Shown here: piece by piece, positions 1 through 9,984 of the stretch
Layout of the letters: each line of letters opens with the position of its first letter
How positions within the stretch are numbered: position 1 is the first letter of the stretch
Assembly: GCA_033297205.1 (NCBI GenBank)
Contig: MU859133.1
Location: 45,839-109,838 of the forward strand
Source: Pseudoneurospora amorphoporcata
Lineage: Eukaryota > Ascomycota > Sordariomycetes > Sordariales > Sordariaceae
DNA: 64,000 bases
Direction of reading: 5' to 3'
Made by a program: the position numbers and the translations under genes
Notes under the pieces: generated by a model
Told to the model about the DNA's origin: nothing
The model's input: only the letters and a program-made list of their open reading frames with translations
Database searches by the model: none

Positions 1-21
1 TAGTTACTAACCGTCCATTAG

Positions 22-1806
22 TCCTCGAACAGGCTGGCAAACAGCTGCTTGGAGGTGTTGTCACAGATTACGTCTCTCCGAGATCTGAAGCTCGGTGGCA
101 ACCTCCTGTACGGTGAACTCGACCCTTGCTTTGCAAACTTGGAGAATCTTGAGATCCTGGACTTGCACGGCAACAACCTCTCTTCGCTCCCTTCCAACTT
201 TGGCAACCTCTCTCGCCTCCGCGTTCTGAATGTTAGCGAAAACGCCTTCGAGTCTTTGCCCTTTGCTACCTTGGCGAAGATGCCGTTGACCGAGATCAAC
301 GCGCGCAAGAACCAGATCAGCGGTACATTGATCGATGATTTGGTCGATTCTCTTCCGTTCTTACAGACGTTGGACGTCTCGTCCAACCAGCTCATCCATC
401 TTTGCTCCCCAGCCAAGACCGTCACCATGCCTGCTCTCCTCCAGATTTGCCTCTCCATGAACCGCCTACAGGATCTGCCCGACATCAGAAGCTGGGCTAG
501 GCTGCATACGATTGCCGCCGATGAGAATAACATCAACGCCGTTCCGGAGGGGTTTACTCAACTACAGAACCTGAAGTCCGTCGATTTCTCGAGCAACGAC
601 ATCCGCGTTATCCCTAATGAGGTAGGACGGATGGAGAACTTGACGATGCTGCGACTTAGCGGTAACCCTCTCCGAGAGAAGAAGTTTAGCACGATTAGCA
701 CGGATGAGATGAAGGGCATTCTGGCTCTTCGACTTGAACCGCCTGAGGACACTTCTGTACCTGAGGTGGATGTTGTCAGTTCTGTTGTACCTGAGGTCGA
801 GGTGGTCAGCCCCAGCGATGCCGGCCTGGAAGGTCCTGATCCTAAGGAACTTTCCGTGGAAACCACTGAGGCATTTCCCCAGGCTAACACAGTTCCGGTT
901 GATGACGCTCCTGAGCAAGAAGAGCCTACTGTTACAGATAATGTGTCTGAACACAACCAGCTTACTGCTGAGAGTGACGATATCGACGACAGTCGATCTG
1001 ATATGGACCAGTTCGCAACACCTCCGACCTCTGCTCGGGCCTCTCCCGTCCACTCCCGCTCCCAAACGCTAACGGAGGAGATCTGGCCCGTTAAGTCCGG
1101 CGGAGTCCTCGACCGTTCTGGCACTCAGTCCTCCTCGCTTCATCCCGTCATTTCCTCCAAGGTTGCTGCTGAACACAAAGTTTTCGAAATCCAGCTTCAC
1201 CACAACCTCTTCACCGCGTTCCCTGAATCGCTCTCTTTCTTCGCCGCTACTCTGACCGCCTTGAACTTGTCACACAACGAGCTCGTAGCTGAGAAATACC
1301 TCGGAGGACCAAGCGGCAACGATCACCTCGAACTCCCCGCCCTCAAGGAACTCAACCTCAACCACAACCGCATCACCAGCCTGGAGCCCTTACTTGCTCA
1401 CCTGCGTGCCCCGAATTTGCAAAAGCTCGACGTCAGCTTCAACCGCATCTCCGCTCTGCCCGCCGGCACCGCTCTCCGCGACGCGTTCCCGAACCTCACC
1501 GTCCTCACCATCTCCGACAACCACTTATCCGAGTTGGACCCGGAGTCGATCAGGGGTATGCATGTGGTGGACGCGGCCAATAACGATATCGCGCATCTGA
1601 ACCCTCGTATTGGACTCCTGGGCGGAAGTGGTGGGTTGGAGAGGCTGGATGTTAGTGGCAACCGGTTCCGCGTGCCCAGGTGGAGCGTGCTGGAACGCGG
1701 AACGGAGGCTACACTTAGGTGGTTGAGGGGAAGAGTGCCGGTTGCGGAAAAGGCGGCGTGGAAGGGGAAGGAAGGCGGTGATGATTCGGATTCGGATTTG
1801 GATTGA
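22..1806 (+). CDS. Leucine-rich repeat protein (LRRC40-like), 3' portion
   Basis: This is the C-terminal part of a leucine-rich repeat protein; the gene begins upstream of the window. Positions 1-21 look like the 3' end of an intron (branch TTACTAAC, acceptor TTAG), so coding sequence enters at 22 and stays open to the TGA at 1804-1806. LxxLxLxxNxL repeats are plain in two blocks: roughly the first 220 residues and about residues 380-560. Between them is an acidic, Ser/Pro/Val-rich linker (about nt 730-1140), probably disordered. The tail ends in Asp/Ser repeats. LRR proteins of this layout act as interaction scaffolds; no enzymatic domain is seen in the visible part. The best family match I recognise is LRRC40-type. 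The family call is firm, the orthology is not. Confidence 0.8.
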   Translation, partial: SSNRLANSCLEVLSQITSLRDLKLGGNLLYGELDPCFANLENLEILDLHGNNLSSLPSNFGNLSRLRVLNVSENAFESLPFATLAKMPLTEINARKNQISGTLIDDLVDSLPFLQTLDVSSNQLIHLCSPAKTVTMPALLQICLSMNRLQDLPDIRSWARLHTIAADENNINAVPEGFTQLQNLKSVDFSSNDIRVIPNEVGRMENLTMLRLSGNPLREKKFSTISTDEMKGILALRLEPPEDTSVPEVDVVSSVVPEVEVVSPSDAGLEGPDPKELSVETTEAFPQANTVPVDDAPEQEEPTVTDNVSEHNQLTAESDDIDDSRSDMDQFATPPTSARASPVHSRSQTLTEEIWPVKSGGVLDRSGTQSSSLHPVISSKVAAEHKVFEIQLHHNLFTAFPESLSFFAATLTALNLSHNELVAEKYLGGPSGNDHLELPALKELNLNHNRITSLEPLLAHLRAPNLQKLDVSFNRISALPAGTALRDAFPNLTVLTISDNHLSELDPESIRGMHVVDAANNDIAHLNPRIGLLGGSGGLERLDVSGNRFRVPRWSVLERGTEATLRWLRGRVPVAEKAAWKGKEGGDDSDSDLD

Positions 1807-2464
1807 GTGGTGGGCTGATGGGAAACAGTGCATTGCATATTTAGAGGCACTCGAGGTATTGGAAGCAACATATGATATACGATAATGGTATACATGGGAT
1901 GGTATGGGCAGGAAAAGATGCCATTATGATTGGGATATGGTTGTATTATTGCTATACACTTGCCTGTACATATACCATACCATATGTTAAAGATCACTTA
2001 ATGTTATTTATGGGAGGATGAAGGGTAATGGGTAGCCTGATAAGGCGTGTACATAGTTTACCATTTGCTATAATGGTTATTGTTAATTCTAATCGCTCGC
2101 CTTTTTTATCAGCCAATGCATTCCGTGTGATATCTTGATTTGTGATACTGACGCGTGAGTGTCTTGGAGCTTCGAAAGATGGCTTCCATGAGGAGGACTC
2201 AGGGGTAATATGGGGACACGCAAAACCCTAACCCAGGACCCTCCCACATCCTTCTGAAAGGGCCACGCTTTCCAGCGACACAAAGACAGGGGGTTCAATC
2301 AACGCGCCCAGCGCCAACCGCACCATCCACCAGCGCGCATCATTACACCACCAGGCTCGAGCTCCCACTGCAATCACAAAGTGTCCCATCCCATCCATCG
2401 CTCGTTTCCATTCATTCCTCTCCGTCATTGCGACTTTTGAATTCCATCACCAACCGCGACAACT
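1807..2464. other. Intergenic: LRR 3' flank and DPM3 promoter
   Basis: No credible gene. The left half is AT-rich (several TATA and CATATG stretches), fitting a 3' untranslated and terminator region. The right half, from about 2230, is C-rich pyrimidine sequence fitting the DPM3 promoter and 5' leader. A short CCCTAACCC-like stretch near 2226 is too short to be telomeric. Confidence 0.5.
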
Positions 2465-2552
2465 GTACGTTTCCTCGAAACTCGTCTCACGAGACCTGGC
2501 CGAGAGTGGGATGTTGAATTGACTTGCTAACTAAATATCGTCCTTGTGGTAG
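2465..2552 (+). other. 5' UTR intron of the DPM3 gene
   Basis: A GTACGT donor at 2465, a branch-like GCTAAC at 2526-2531 and a GTAG acceptor ending at 2552 define a likely 88-nt leader intron ahead of the DPM3 start at 2693. Inferred from splice signals only. Confidence 0.55.
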
Positions 2553-2692
2553 ACTCTCCTTTTTCGAAAATCCAACAGTCGATCGGTAACCTCACGGTCT
2601 CATCTCCAACGAACAACACCAAGACACAACAGAACCAGAGCCCGAATCACAGAACCCGAATACAGACGGACGAAACAAATACGACAGACGCA

Positions 2693-2769
2693 ATGACCCG
2701 CGCTCAGCAGACTATCTCTATTGCACTCCTTGTGAGCTCGGTACGTTTTTCGAGAGTTATCTTTCCGAC

Positions 2770-2802
<33 letters not shown>

Positions 2803-3496
2803 AGCACGATGGCGGCGACGGTACATGGGTGATCGCGGAGATGAGGATACAACGGCACGATGGCAGAAATGGCAATTCTCCCGGCTGGCACACGGCAGCA
2901 GGAGAAGCAGTGGTACTAGCGACAAACACGCTGGTCTCATCCTGCATCGATTGCTCTAGCTCTATGCTTTCTCGGCCTCTGGCTCTCTACCTCTGCCTTG
3001 CGCCTCCTCCTGCCAATTCGTCATCTACCGCGCCTACGCCGTCGCCCACGTCCCTACCGTATCTCGAATCACTCGAGCTAACCAATCAATCAATCGACCA
3101 ATTGAATGATCAAACCGCTAACCTTTTCTCGCTCCCAACATCAGCTCTACCTCTCCCTCTACCTCGAGTTGATTCCTCTTCCTACTCTTATCCAGACGGC
3201 AATTGTGCCTGTGGTATGTTTCTTCCATCCTTTTCAGCCCACCAACCCACTCAATCCTCTACAAACACCCGACCAACCGACCGGTCCTGGTTTACTATAC
3301 GGTGGTACTAAATGCTAGCTATGACGAAAAACAGCTTCCCTTCTGGGCCCTCGTCTCCTTCGGCGCCTGGGTCCTCTTCCGTCTCGGCTGGGGCATGCTC
3401 ACCTTCCACGACACGCCCGAGGCGTACAAGGAGCTGATGGAGGAGGTCAAGATCGCGCAGGCGGATTTGCGGGCTAAGGGCGTTAATGTTGATTAA
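2693..3496 (+). CDS. dpm3: Dolichol-phosphate mannosyltransferase subunit 3
   Basis: Small ER membrane subunit that stabilises and anchors the catalytic DPM1 subunit of dolichol-phosphate mannose synthase, which supplies mannose for N-glycans, O-mannosylation and GPI anchors. Three exons: 2693-2740, 3145-3213, 3335-3496 (92 residues). Both introns have good signals (GTACGT with CGCTAAC and CAG; GTATGT with CAG). Exon 2 codes a hydrophobic segment. Exon 3 carries a second membrane segment (PFWALVSFGAWVLFRLGWG) followed by the family signature TFHDTPEAYKELMEEV and a charged tail. Length and two-helix layout match fungal DPM3. The first intron is long (404 nt) for this gene set and contains a GAC microsatellite. 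The ATG at 2693 is preferred because it gives a hydrophobic N-terminus. Confidence 0.88.
2769..2803. repeat. GAC trinucleotide microsatellite
   Basis: About eleven consecutive GAC units lie inside intron 1 of the DPM3 gene. As an intronic simple repeat it can change length without affecting the protein. Confidence 0.9.
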
Positions 3497-3983
3497 GCGG
3501 CGTTGCCCGAGGGAGCCCTGTGGCAGCCATGGAAACCATGAAGAAAAGCTTAAAGAGTGTAATGAACGGGGGGATGTTACGGGGCATGTGGGTGAGGTAG
3601 TGTCATAAAACAAGATAATGAGATTGAAACAGTTGCGGGATATGAGAGATGTGTGGTAGTGGTGGTTTATAAGTGGTATTTGCGCCTCTGAGCACGTCAT
3701 GGGCGTTCGAAGAGGTTATGTTATGTATAAGTATGATGTTCCTTGACTCCGACGCGCCTCGCCAGCCAGGGCGCTTCTAGCTCACTAGCCCAAGTAACAT
3801 GCTTCCACTGTCAAAACAAATGTCCCCAGCCTATATATGCAACTCCAGCTAGTAATGCCATGCTCTATCATCATTCCTTTCAGGTGTGGCAGGGCAGGTA
3901 TACAAAACAACTACTCATACTGGCTCATCTGGTATTCTCAAACAAGCCCTCAACACCAAACAAGGGGTATCGTATCGTCCACA

Positions 3984-6155
3984 TCACCTCTGCGGTTGTG
4001 GCTCACCAGCCAACAAAGCCGCAATAGTCCTAACCGCACTCAACGGCTCTTCGCCGCCCTGTATTAGTTCGTCAAACAAAGATGGGATCTGGGCTAACTG
4101 TCCGCGCTCATCATATTTATGCCCTATTATCGTCATCTTGTCAGCAATTGATACACTTTCAGCCAGTGATGGGAATTGAAAGTACTCACACTTCCCCGGC
4201 AACGCCACAAAAACGCTGATATCGCTCCTCGCCTCGCCCGTCCAGTCGAATTCGATCTTCCACTGTACCCTCAGCGAGGACTTCTCCTCACTTCCCAGGC
4301 CACCACCGCCACCCGGGCCACCTAGTCCAGCTCCTAGCAGTAAGGGTATATCATAACCCACACTCGTCCTGCTCATATACGGCACCAGTTCCAGCTCGGG
4401 TATCTTCTTTCCATCTTGTTCTTCATCCTCTTCTGCCTCCTCCTCGTCCTCGCCTTCTTGTTCATCCTCGTCATCACCACCATCGTCTCGAAGTGGTACC
4501 TTTTTCCTCTTTCCCATCCTCCTCCTCTTCTGCCTCATCTTACTCCTCTCCCTCCATCCTTGCACCATAGTCATCACGCCTTCCTTCCCCTCACCAAGTT
4601 CCCGTTCCAAAACGCACCAAGTTCCCGCTCGCTCTTTGGCTACGCGCACCCACTCGCCCATGGCCCAGCAGAGGACGCCGACGTTGTTGTGCATTGCTGA
4701 GCTCGCTTCCTCTTTTGGTTGTTTGACGATGCGCTCAATCAGGGGGGCGAGCTCGGCGGCTGCGGTAGGTGGATGGATTAACGGCACGGAGAGGTTGGTG
4801 ATGGCGTAAGTGCTCGTGTCGATGGTGATTTCGAGGCGGGCGGTGAAGCATTTGGAGGGGGTGGTGGCTGTTATGTGGTGTCTCTGGAGGAGGGGTTGTT
4901 GGCCTGCTGAAGGCGAGGTTGATGTTGTTGGTTCCGAATCGGAGGAGTCTGAAGAGGTTGGCAGGAGCGGGAAAATAGCCGAGGTGAAAGTCAGTGGCGT
5001 GAAGACTTGGAGGTAGGGCAGCGCTTCGTCGGCTGTCATGGGGAGGGGATGGTGGGATATTGGCGGTTTCTCGGCTTTCTCGTCGCCGGTGGTGGTAGAA
5101 AAAAGCGAGGGGAGATCGTCACCCATCGAGGGAGGTTTGCTGAAGGGGAGGAAGGCGATGGGGTGGAGAGCTGAGGAGAGCCACGAAGTTGCTGCGGCGG
5201 ACGGATCCGGGTCTTTCTGTTCCTTGGGTGGGAGGACTCGTCGGCGCAGGAGGTCGATGATCTCGATCGCGTTAGGGGGTGTGGATGGTTTCTGCTTTGA
5301 GAGGTGTGCTTGTCGGAGGCGCTCGTTTTCCTTGCTTGCGACGGCCAGGTCGCGCTCGAGCTCGGCCATCTCAGCGAGAAGAGAATCGCGCAATCGCTTC
5401 TTGTCTGCATCTGGGTCAGGTGGTTGTAGTCCGCGTAACTCAGCCGTTGTGGGCTCCTGAGTGTCAGAAGTAAGCTCGGTTGTAGAGATGGGCGCCGATT
5501 CTTTGGAAGGCTTTCCTGGAACAAGTTGCGCTGCCTTGGCCGGCATGACGACGGGCGCAGGCTTAGTAGGCGAGGAGCTCCTAAGTGTCTCGGCCAGTGC
5601 TTTGCTGCGCCTCGGTCTCTTAGACGGGGTATTGTGAATACCGGAAGGCGGAGTGCTGACAACTGGATCGGGATGTTCTGGTGTCGGAGGAAGGTCGGGT
5701 TCGGGAACGATTACTTTGGGCAGAACCCCGGGGACGGGCGATCGCTTCAGCCCTCGACCGCGGAAAGGGTTTAAAATGACTTCCTCATCTTCGAGGGCGG
5801 GCGGCGGGAGAGGGCGCGGGTTCGGTCTTTCTGGAATTCTGGCGATTCCAAGTCTTCTGGCGGGAGATCGTAGCGGGCTGTCGTCGCGCGATTCGGATTG
5901 GGATCTGAGAGCTAGGTTTATACTCTCTCGTCGTTGCAATACTTCCGGATTGTGCCTCTGAAGGCTTGTTCTTGTCGGGGATGCATAGGATGGGCGCTTT
6001 GCGGATGTAACATTAGAGGACTCTGGGACAGGTGTGTCCTCTGGGGTGGTCTGGCTCGGTTGCTGGGTTGTGGGAGCTTCGGGAGCTTCATCGGATGAAA
6101 CTGGCACCGAGCTGCGCGGTGATGTTCTGCGCCGCTTGGGCGCTGGGTCCTCCAT
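3984..6155 (-). CDS. CENP-O/Mal2-like kinetochore protein
   Basis: Probable inner-kinetochore protein of the CENP-O (Mcm21/Mal2) type, part of the COMA/CCAN complex at centromeres. Two exons, 6155-4190 and 4123-3984, about 701 residues. The 66-nt intron (4124-4189; GTGAGT donor, TTGCTGAC branch, ATAG acceptor) is a multiple of three and has no stop, so an unspliced reading also stays open. Residues 1-250 are basic, Pro/Ser-rich and disordered with NLS-like clusters (PKRRR, KRPRR). Residues 250-285 form a short coiled coil. The rest resembles RWD-type folds, with RLEITIDTSTYAITNLSV, a Lys/Glu-rich insertion, then VQWKIEFDWTGEARSDISVF. Splicing restores LPGKWHKYDERGQLAQIPSL, which fits the family far better than the unspliced reading. 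The start at MEDPAPKRRR was chosen over upstream low-quality sequence. The domain call rests on remembered motifs. Confidence 0.62.
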   Translation of the reverse strand: MEDPAPKRRRTSPRSSVPVSSDEAPEAPTTQQPSQTTPEDTPVPESSNVTSAKRPSYASPTRTSLQRHNPEVLQRRESINLALRSQSESRDDSPLRSPARRLGIARIPERPNPRPLPPPALEDEEVILNPFRGRGLKRSPVPGVLPKVIVPEPDLPPTPEHPDPVVSTPPSGIHNTPSKRPRRSKALAETLRSSSPTKPAPVVMPAKAAQLVPGKPSKESAPISTTELTSDTQEPTTAELRGLQPPDPDADKKRLRDSLLAEMAELERDLAVASKENERLRQAHLSKQKPSTPPNAIEIIDLLRRRVLPPKEQKDPDPSAAATSWLSSALHPIAFLPFSKPPSMGDDLPSLFSTTTGDEKAEKPPISHHPLPMTADEALPYLQVFTPLTFTSAIFPLLPTSSDSSDSEPTTSTSPSAGQQPLLQRHHITATTPSKCFTARLEITIDTSTYAITNLSVPLIHPPTAAAELAPLIERIVKQPKEEASSAMHNNVGVLCWAMGEWVRVAKERAGTWCVLERELGEGKEGVMTMVQGWRERSKMRQKRRRMGKRKKVPLRDDGGDDEDEQEGEDEEEAEEDEEQDGKKIPELELVPYMSRTSVGYDIPLLLGAGLGGPGGGGGLGSEEKSSLRVQWKIEFDWTGEARSDISVFVALPGKCEYFQFPSLAESVSIADKMTIIGHKYDERGQLAQIPSLFDELIQGGEEPLSAVRTIAALLAGEPQPQR

Positions 6156-6700
6156 CACGCGTTGTCGTCTTATTAGTTGGTAATTTAGGATCGCGGCATC
6201 GTTCCAAACAGTCTTGGGTTTCTGGCCGCGTTTAAATCGCGTGCAGAGTCGGGCTCTGGCAAGCTCTCGTTCGTTGGACCAGCGGGTGTTTTTGTTTGGT
6301 TCACTAGACTTTTTAATTCGCAATGTCAATGTTCGGTCATGTCAATTTGAGGCACACGGGCCACATGTATGGTCGGCCTTAAATGACTGCCAAGACTTTC
6401 GAACATGCTTCCCCAAACACCATCAACTTCTTTCTTGCCCATGTCACGACCGTGACTTGCAAGAATTCCTCAGACCAGCTCAAAGTTGACGAGGAAGGCG
6501 TAGTAAATTAGCAATGCATGATGCCGAGTATTCAATAAAAGTCCCTGGCAGAAACGAGAAATCAGAAGAAACCGGACGAAAAGTAGGCCTTGGGCAGACT
6601 GGGAGCGGATTGAGAAAGAATTTGCAAAAGAGCTAAAAAGAAACATGAACATGTTCTAAACCTGAGCAAAACCTGTCAAGAGGAGCAAAAGCTAAAGGTG
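6156..6700. other. Intergenic: kinetochore gene promoter
   Basis: The reading frame of the kinetochore gene stays open to about 6329, but that stretch is unlike coding sequence and is probably its 5' leader. The remainder has no supported feature until the tRNA gene. Confidence 0.4.
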
Positions 6701-6772
6701 AGGACCGAACGCGAATTGAACGCGTGACCGTTCGGACTGCAGCCGAACGCTCTACCCCTGAGCTACCGGTCC
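6701..6772 (-). tRNA. tRNA-Cys (GCA), copy 1
   Basis: A 72-nt cloverleaf reads on the minus strand. Acceptor GGACCGG pairs with TCGGTCC (one G-U), the D arm is TAGCTCAGGGGTAGAGC, the anticodon stem-loop is TTCGG CTGCAGT CCGAA with anticodon GCA, and the T arm contains GTTCAATTC. Boxes A and B are intact and there is no intron. It differs from the other two copies in this window by one base in the D loop (GGGG rather than GAGG). A T run is expected downstream for Pol III but is short here. Confidence 0.93.
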
Positions 6773-6874
6773 TATTTGTTGCAAATTTGAGCTCTATGGG
6801 TCAAAATAACTACAGCATTGTGATCGAGATGTCCAAAATATCAAAACTTGAAGTTTACAAAAAAAAGAATTGTG

Positions 6875-6946
6875 AGGACCGAACGCGAATTGAACGCGTG
6901 ACCGTTCGGACTGCAGCCGAACGCTCTACCTCTGAGCTACCGGTCC
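6875..6946 (-). tRNA. tRNA-Cys (GCA), copy 2
   Basis: The same 72-nt tRNA-Cys, about 100 bp from copy 1 and in the same orientation. The D loop carries GAGG. A TTCTTTTTTT run follows its 3' end on the minus strand, a normal Pol III terminator. It is identical to the plus-strand copy at 12095-12166. Confidence 0.94.
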
Positions 6947-8298
6947 AGAAGTTGTTAAGAGCCGCAAATCTTTTTCTCATATTTTCCCATTTCAATGTTG
7001 CAGCAAACAATGCTGGCCATTCGATAACATCGACCAACACATGAAAGGAAACTGAACCGATGCTACACCACACATTGATACTTGTATCAGGAAAAGTGTG
7101 CTTATAAGCCGCCCATTTTTCGGGTTTGAGCGAGCTATCCGGTAAGCTTCTCGTGGCAGACTGCATTATTTCTTACTCTAAACAAAACGCGGTTTTATCG
7201 GTCTCCGAATTGAGCTTTGGGATAGTCTCTCGAGGACATCTTGGCGAAGCACCCCTTTTTGATGTTAACAACCATCCTGGTCGACGGGAGCAGCTCTTTT
7301 CATGTGATAGATATATAATATCCTCGGTGTCGCCTCGATTCTTTGAGGGAACGGACATCAACGGAAAATAGAGAAGATAGAACAAGTCCACAAGAACAAC
7401 TTTTCGAGACAGACTGCTTGTGCGTTCTATAAAACAGCGTCGGCAACCTTTCTCCCGACACTGAGGAGACCGAAGCCGAGACAGTGGAGATTGACCGGAG
7501 TGCCAAGACGGCGAGTTCCGCTTTCAGTCCGAAAAGTGCGGGCAAAGCTGACCCACACCTTCCGTCACCTCCATCAGTCAGGCAATGTCAATGCAAAGGA
7601 ATTGAATGACTTTTGCGGCGAGGTCACTTTATTGTGCACCGCAGACCCAGGTCCCCTCGCCAACCGAGCGCAGTCGACCTCGCGATGGTTTGAAACCGAA
7701 GTTTTGGCTCCCGCAGCTGCCTAGGAGCCGGCGAACTTTTCTCTATGGAACGGCTTCATCGTCAAGGATTTTAGCAAGCGACCAAAAAGGCGCGATTGGC
7801 GATGCGGGGGGGAAATTGGCGATGAATGGAGGAAATCGAATTTTCTCTTTCGTCCCGCCTGCAGGTCCGCCCGCATGGGCATTGAATGGGTTCCGCGGCG
7901 GGCGCAACAGTGGGGTCGTGTGCCTGCTCGAGGGTTCGGGTTCAGGTTTTGAGACTGGAACTTTTTTTTTTGCCTACAGGTCGCATATTTTTTTTTTTTA
8001 AAAAAAAAAAAAACTCGGGCCCTCTTCCTGTTCTCAAGGTTTTCGTCTGTATCCTGTCGCAAACCTACTTCCCGTACGTTTCCTGATCCCGTAGTGTTCT
8101 TAAAAATCCGTCGTCTGCGTGAGCAATTCTTGCCTTCCAGCATCAATTGCTTTTTTCCCGTCGACTCGCGACTTCCAGACTCTCGTACAACTTGCTTATC
8201 CGTACCGTCCTTATCAGGATTCCTTCGTCCCACGACCCCGCCACCCATTCCGTACCAGTTACGTTTGCGGAACGATAAACGCAAGAACAGCCGTCAAA
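6947..8298. other. Intergenic and HPT1 upstream region
   Basis: About 1.35 kb with no supported protein gene; short ORFs on both strands lack family features. The right part holds T and A homopolymers (7961-8013) and a C/T-rich leader into the HPT1 start, consistent with a promoter. Confidence 0.45.
7988..8013. repeat. T12-A14 palindromic homopolymer
   Basis: Twelve Ts are followed directly by fourteen As, a near-perfect AT palindrome about 285 bp before the HPT1 start codon. Such rigid dA/dT tracts commonly exclude nucleosomes at fungal promoters; that role is inference here. Confidence 0.85.
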
Positions 8299-9149
8299 AT
8301 GGTCGAGAAGCTTTACGTTACCTACAACGATGTTAGTCTACTCCCGTCTCTTCAAACAAATCTGTCACGTTGACGCTGTGTGCCCGTTGCGCGCATTGTC
8401 CCGTTCGTCTTCGGCACAAAGTCAACAATGGTCAACAATGGTCAATGGCGCTAACAATGTCTTGTTTGAATTAGGTGCACAACCTGTGCCAGGAGGTCGC
8501 TCCTCAGATCCTCGAGACCTTCAACCCCCAGCTCATGATCGCCATTGGCGGTGGTGGCTACGTTCCCGCCCGTATCCTGCGCTCTTTCCTCAAGCGCCCC
8601 GGCTCTGCCAACATCCCCATCCAGGCCATCGGTCTTTCCCTCTACGAGTCTCTCGGCGACAACGTCGTTGAGGAGCCCGGTACCAAGGTTACCCGCACCC
8701 AGTGGCTCGACCTCACTGCCCTTGGTTCCATGAAGAACCTTGTGGGCAAGCGCATCCTCATCGTTGATGAGGTCGATGACACCCGCACCACCCTCGAGTA
8801 TGCCGTCAAGGAGCTCCAGAAGGATGTCGAGGCTGCCCGTCAGGCCATCGGCGAAGGCGAGGAGACCCAGTTCGCCATCTTCGTCCTCCACGTAAGTTGC
8901 CTCCTTTTAGCAATGCACAAAAAGGTCCCGCAAATTGCAATTTCCTAACGTGCCTGCGATCAACAGAACAAGGACAAGCCCAAGAAGGGCACTCTTCCCG
9001 AGAACGTCATCTCCCAGGGCCGCTACTTCGCCGCTCTCACCGTCGGTGACGAGTGGATCTGCTACCCTTGGGAGGCCGGCAACATTGAGGAGCACGACCG
9101 CAATGCTGCTGAGGCCAAGGCCAAGAAGGCTGCTGCCGCCCAGAACTAG
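8299..9149 (+). CDS. HPT1: Hypoxanthine-guanine phosphoribosyltransferase (Hpt1/Xpt1 type)
   Basis: Purine-salvage enzyme that transfers phosphoribose from PRPP to hypoxanthine and guanine (the related Xpt1 uses xanthine). Three exons: 8299-8331, 8475-8891, 8967-9149 (210 residues). Introns have GTTAGT...TTAG and GTAAGT...CAG signals. The protein is yeast-Hpt1-like in layout: N-terminal YVTYNDVHNLCQ, IAIGGGGYVPARILRSFLK, the conserved RTQWLDL segment, and the PRPP-binding loop ILIVDEVDDTRTTLEYA. The C-terminal half keeps FVLHNKDKPKKG and the YPWE motif. The tail ends in an Ala/Lys-rich stretch. It should be cytosolic; no targeting signal is seen. Hpt1 and Xpt1 are close paralogues, so base specificity is not certain. 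Confidence 0.88.
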
Positions 9150-9984
9150 ACGGTAGACATCCGACTAGGAAGAACACGAAATGAAAAAAGAGATACCCGG
9201 AGAAGAGAAGTCACTTATATACCACGCCCCGATGACGAACGCGAGGACCAAAAAGCAGCGCATATAGACCGGGAAGAGCATGGAGTTGGGATTTACACAG
9301 GGAAGGTTATTCATGGTCATCATTATGGCGTCTCGGATGAGTATAGCGCAGCGAAGGGCAGCGAGGATGGGGGCTGGTGGGTTCGTTTTGCACATAATAC
9401 CCGTTCGGTTACAAACGTGGGGGAGCTTTGGCTGGCCGGTATGACGACCGTCTACCGACTCCAAGCCAACTCTCCTTCCTCTGTACCTAAGGGGCGATTC
9501 TTGGCCCTACCGAAGGACCATGGACTTTGTCTGGCTGGCGTTTGCCACAGTAGAGCACCATTTGAACATCCTTGCCTGCTGGTTGGATATCTCGTCAGCT
9601 CGGGTTACGGCTTACAAGTCGTCGAGCCAAAAGCTAGTGTGGCTCACGCCGCCTGCTCACCGTCTCGCTGCCCGCCTTGCTTCTCTGGTTATGACGCAAG
9701 GCATATAAATTGAGAGCGCATTTCCCGCGCAAAAGAAGAAGTAAAATTATACAAAACAAGACCAACGTCCGATAAGCAAAAGTGAAACCATGAACGCGTA
9801 AAAGTCGTAAGACTTATATCATCGAATCATGGCAAGTGGAAGATAGGTTGGAAGGTAGGTAGGCAGCAAAATCCGGCAACTCCGAAGCACAAGCGCCTTC
9901 CCAGATAACAAAGCACGCAGAGGATATAAGAGAAAATAAAATGGCCGGAACTGAACTTTGAAACCGTCAATTCGGAAATCGAGT
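9150..9984. other. Convergent intergenic region
   Basis: The 3' flanks of HPT1 (plus) and the OXLD1-like gene (minus). Short open frames have no recognisable content. No RNA gene or repeat is seen. Confidence 0.4.

Noticed and set aside
2829..3311. Plus-strand frame of 160 codons
   Set aside because: Lies mostly in DPM3 intron 1 and overlaps its exon 2 in another frame; the DPM3 exon chain explains the region better.
5036..5662. Minus-strand frame of 208 codons
   Set aside because: Shadow of the kinetochore gene in another frame of the same strand.
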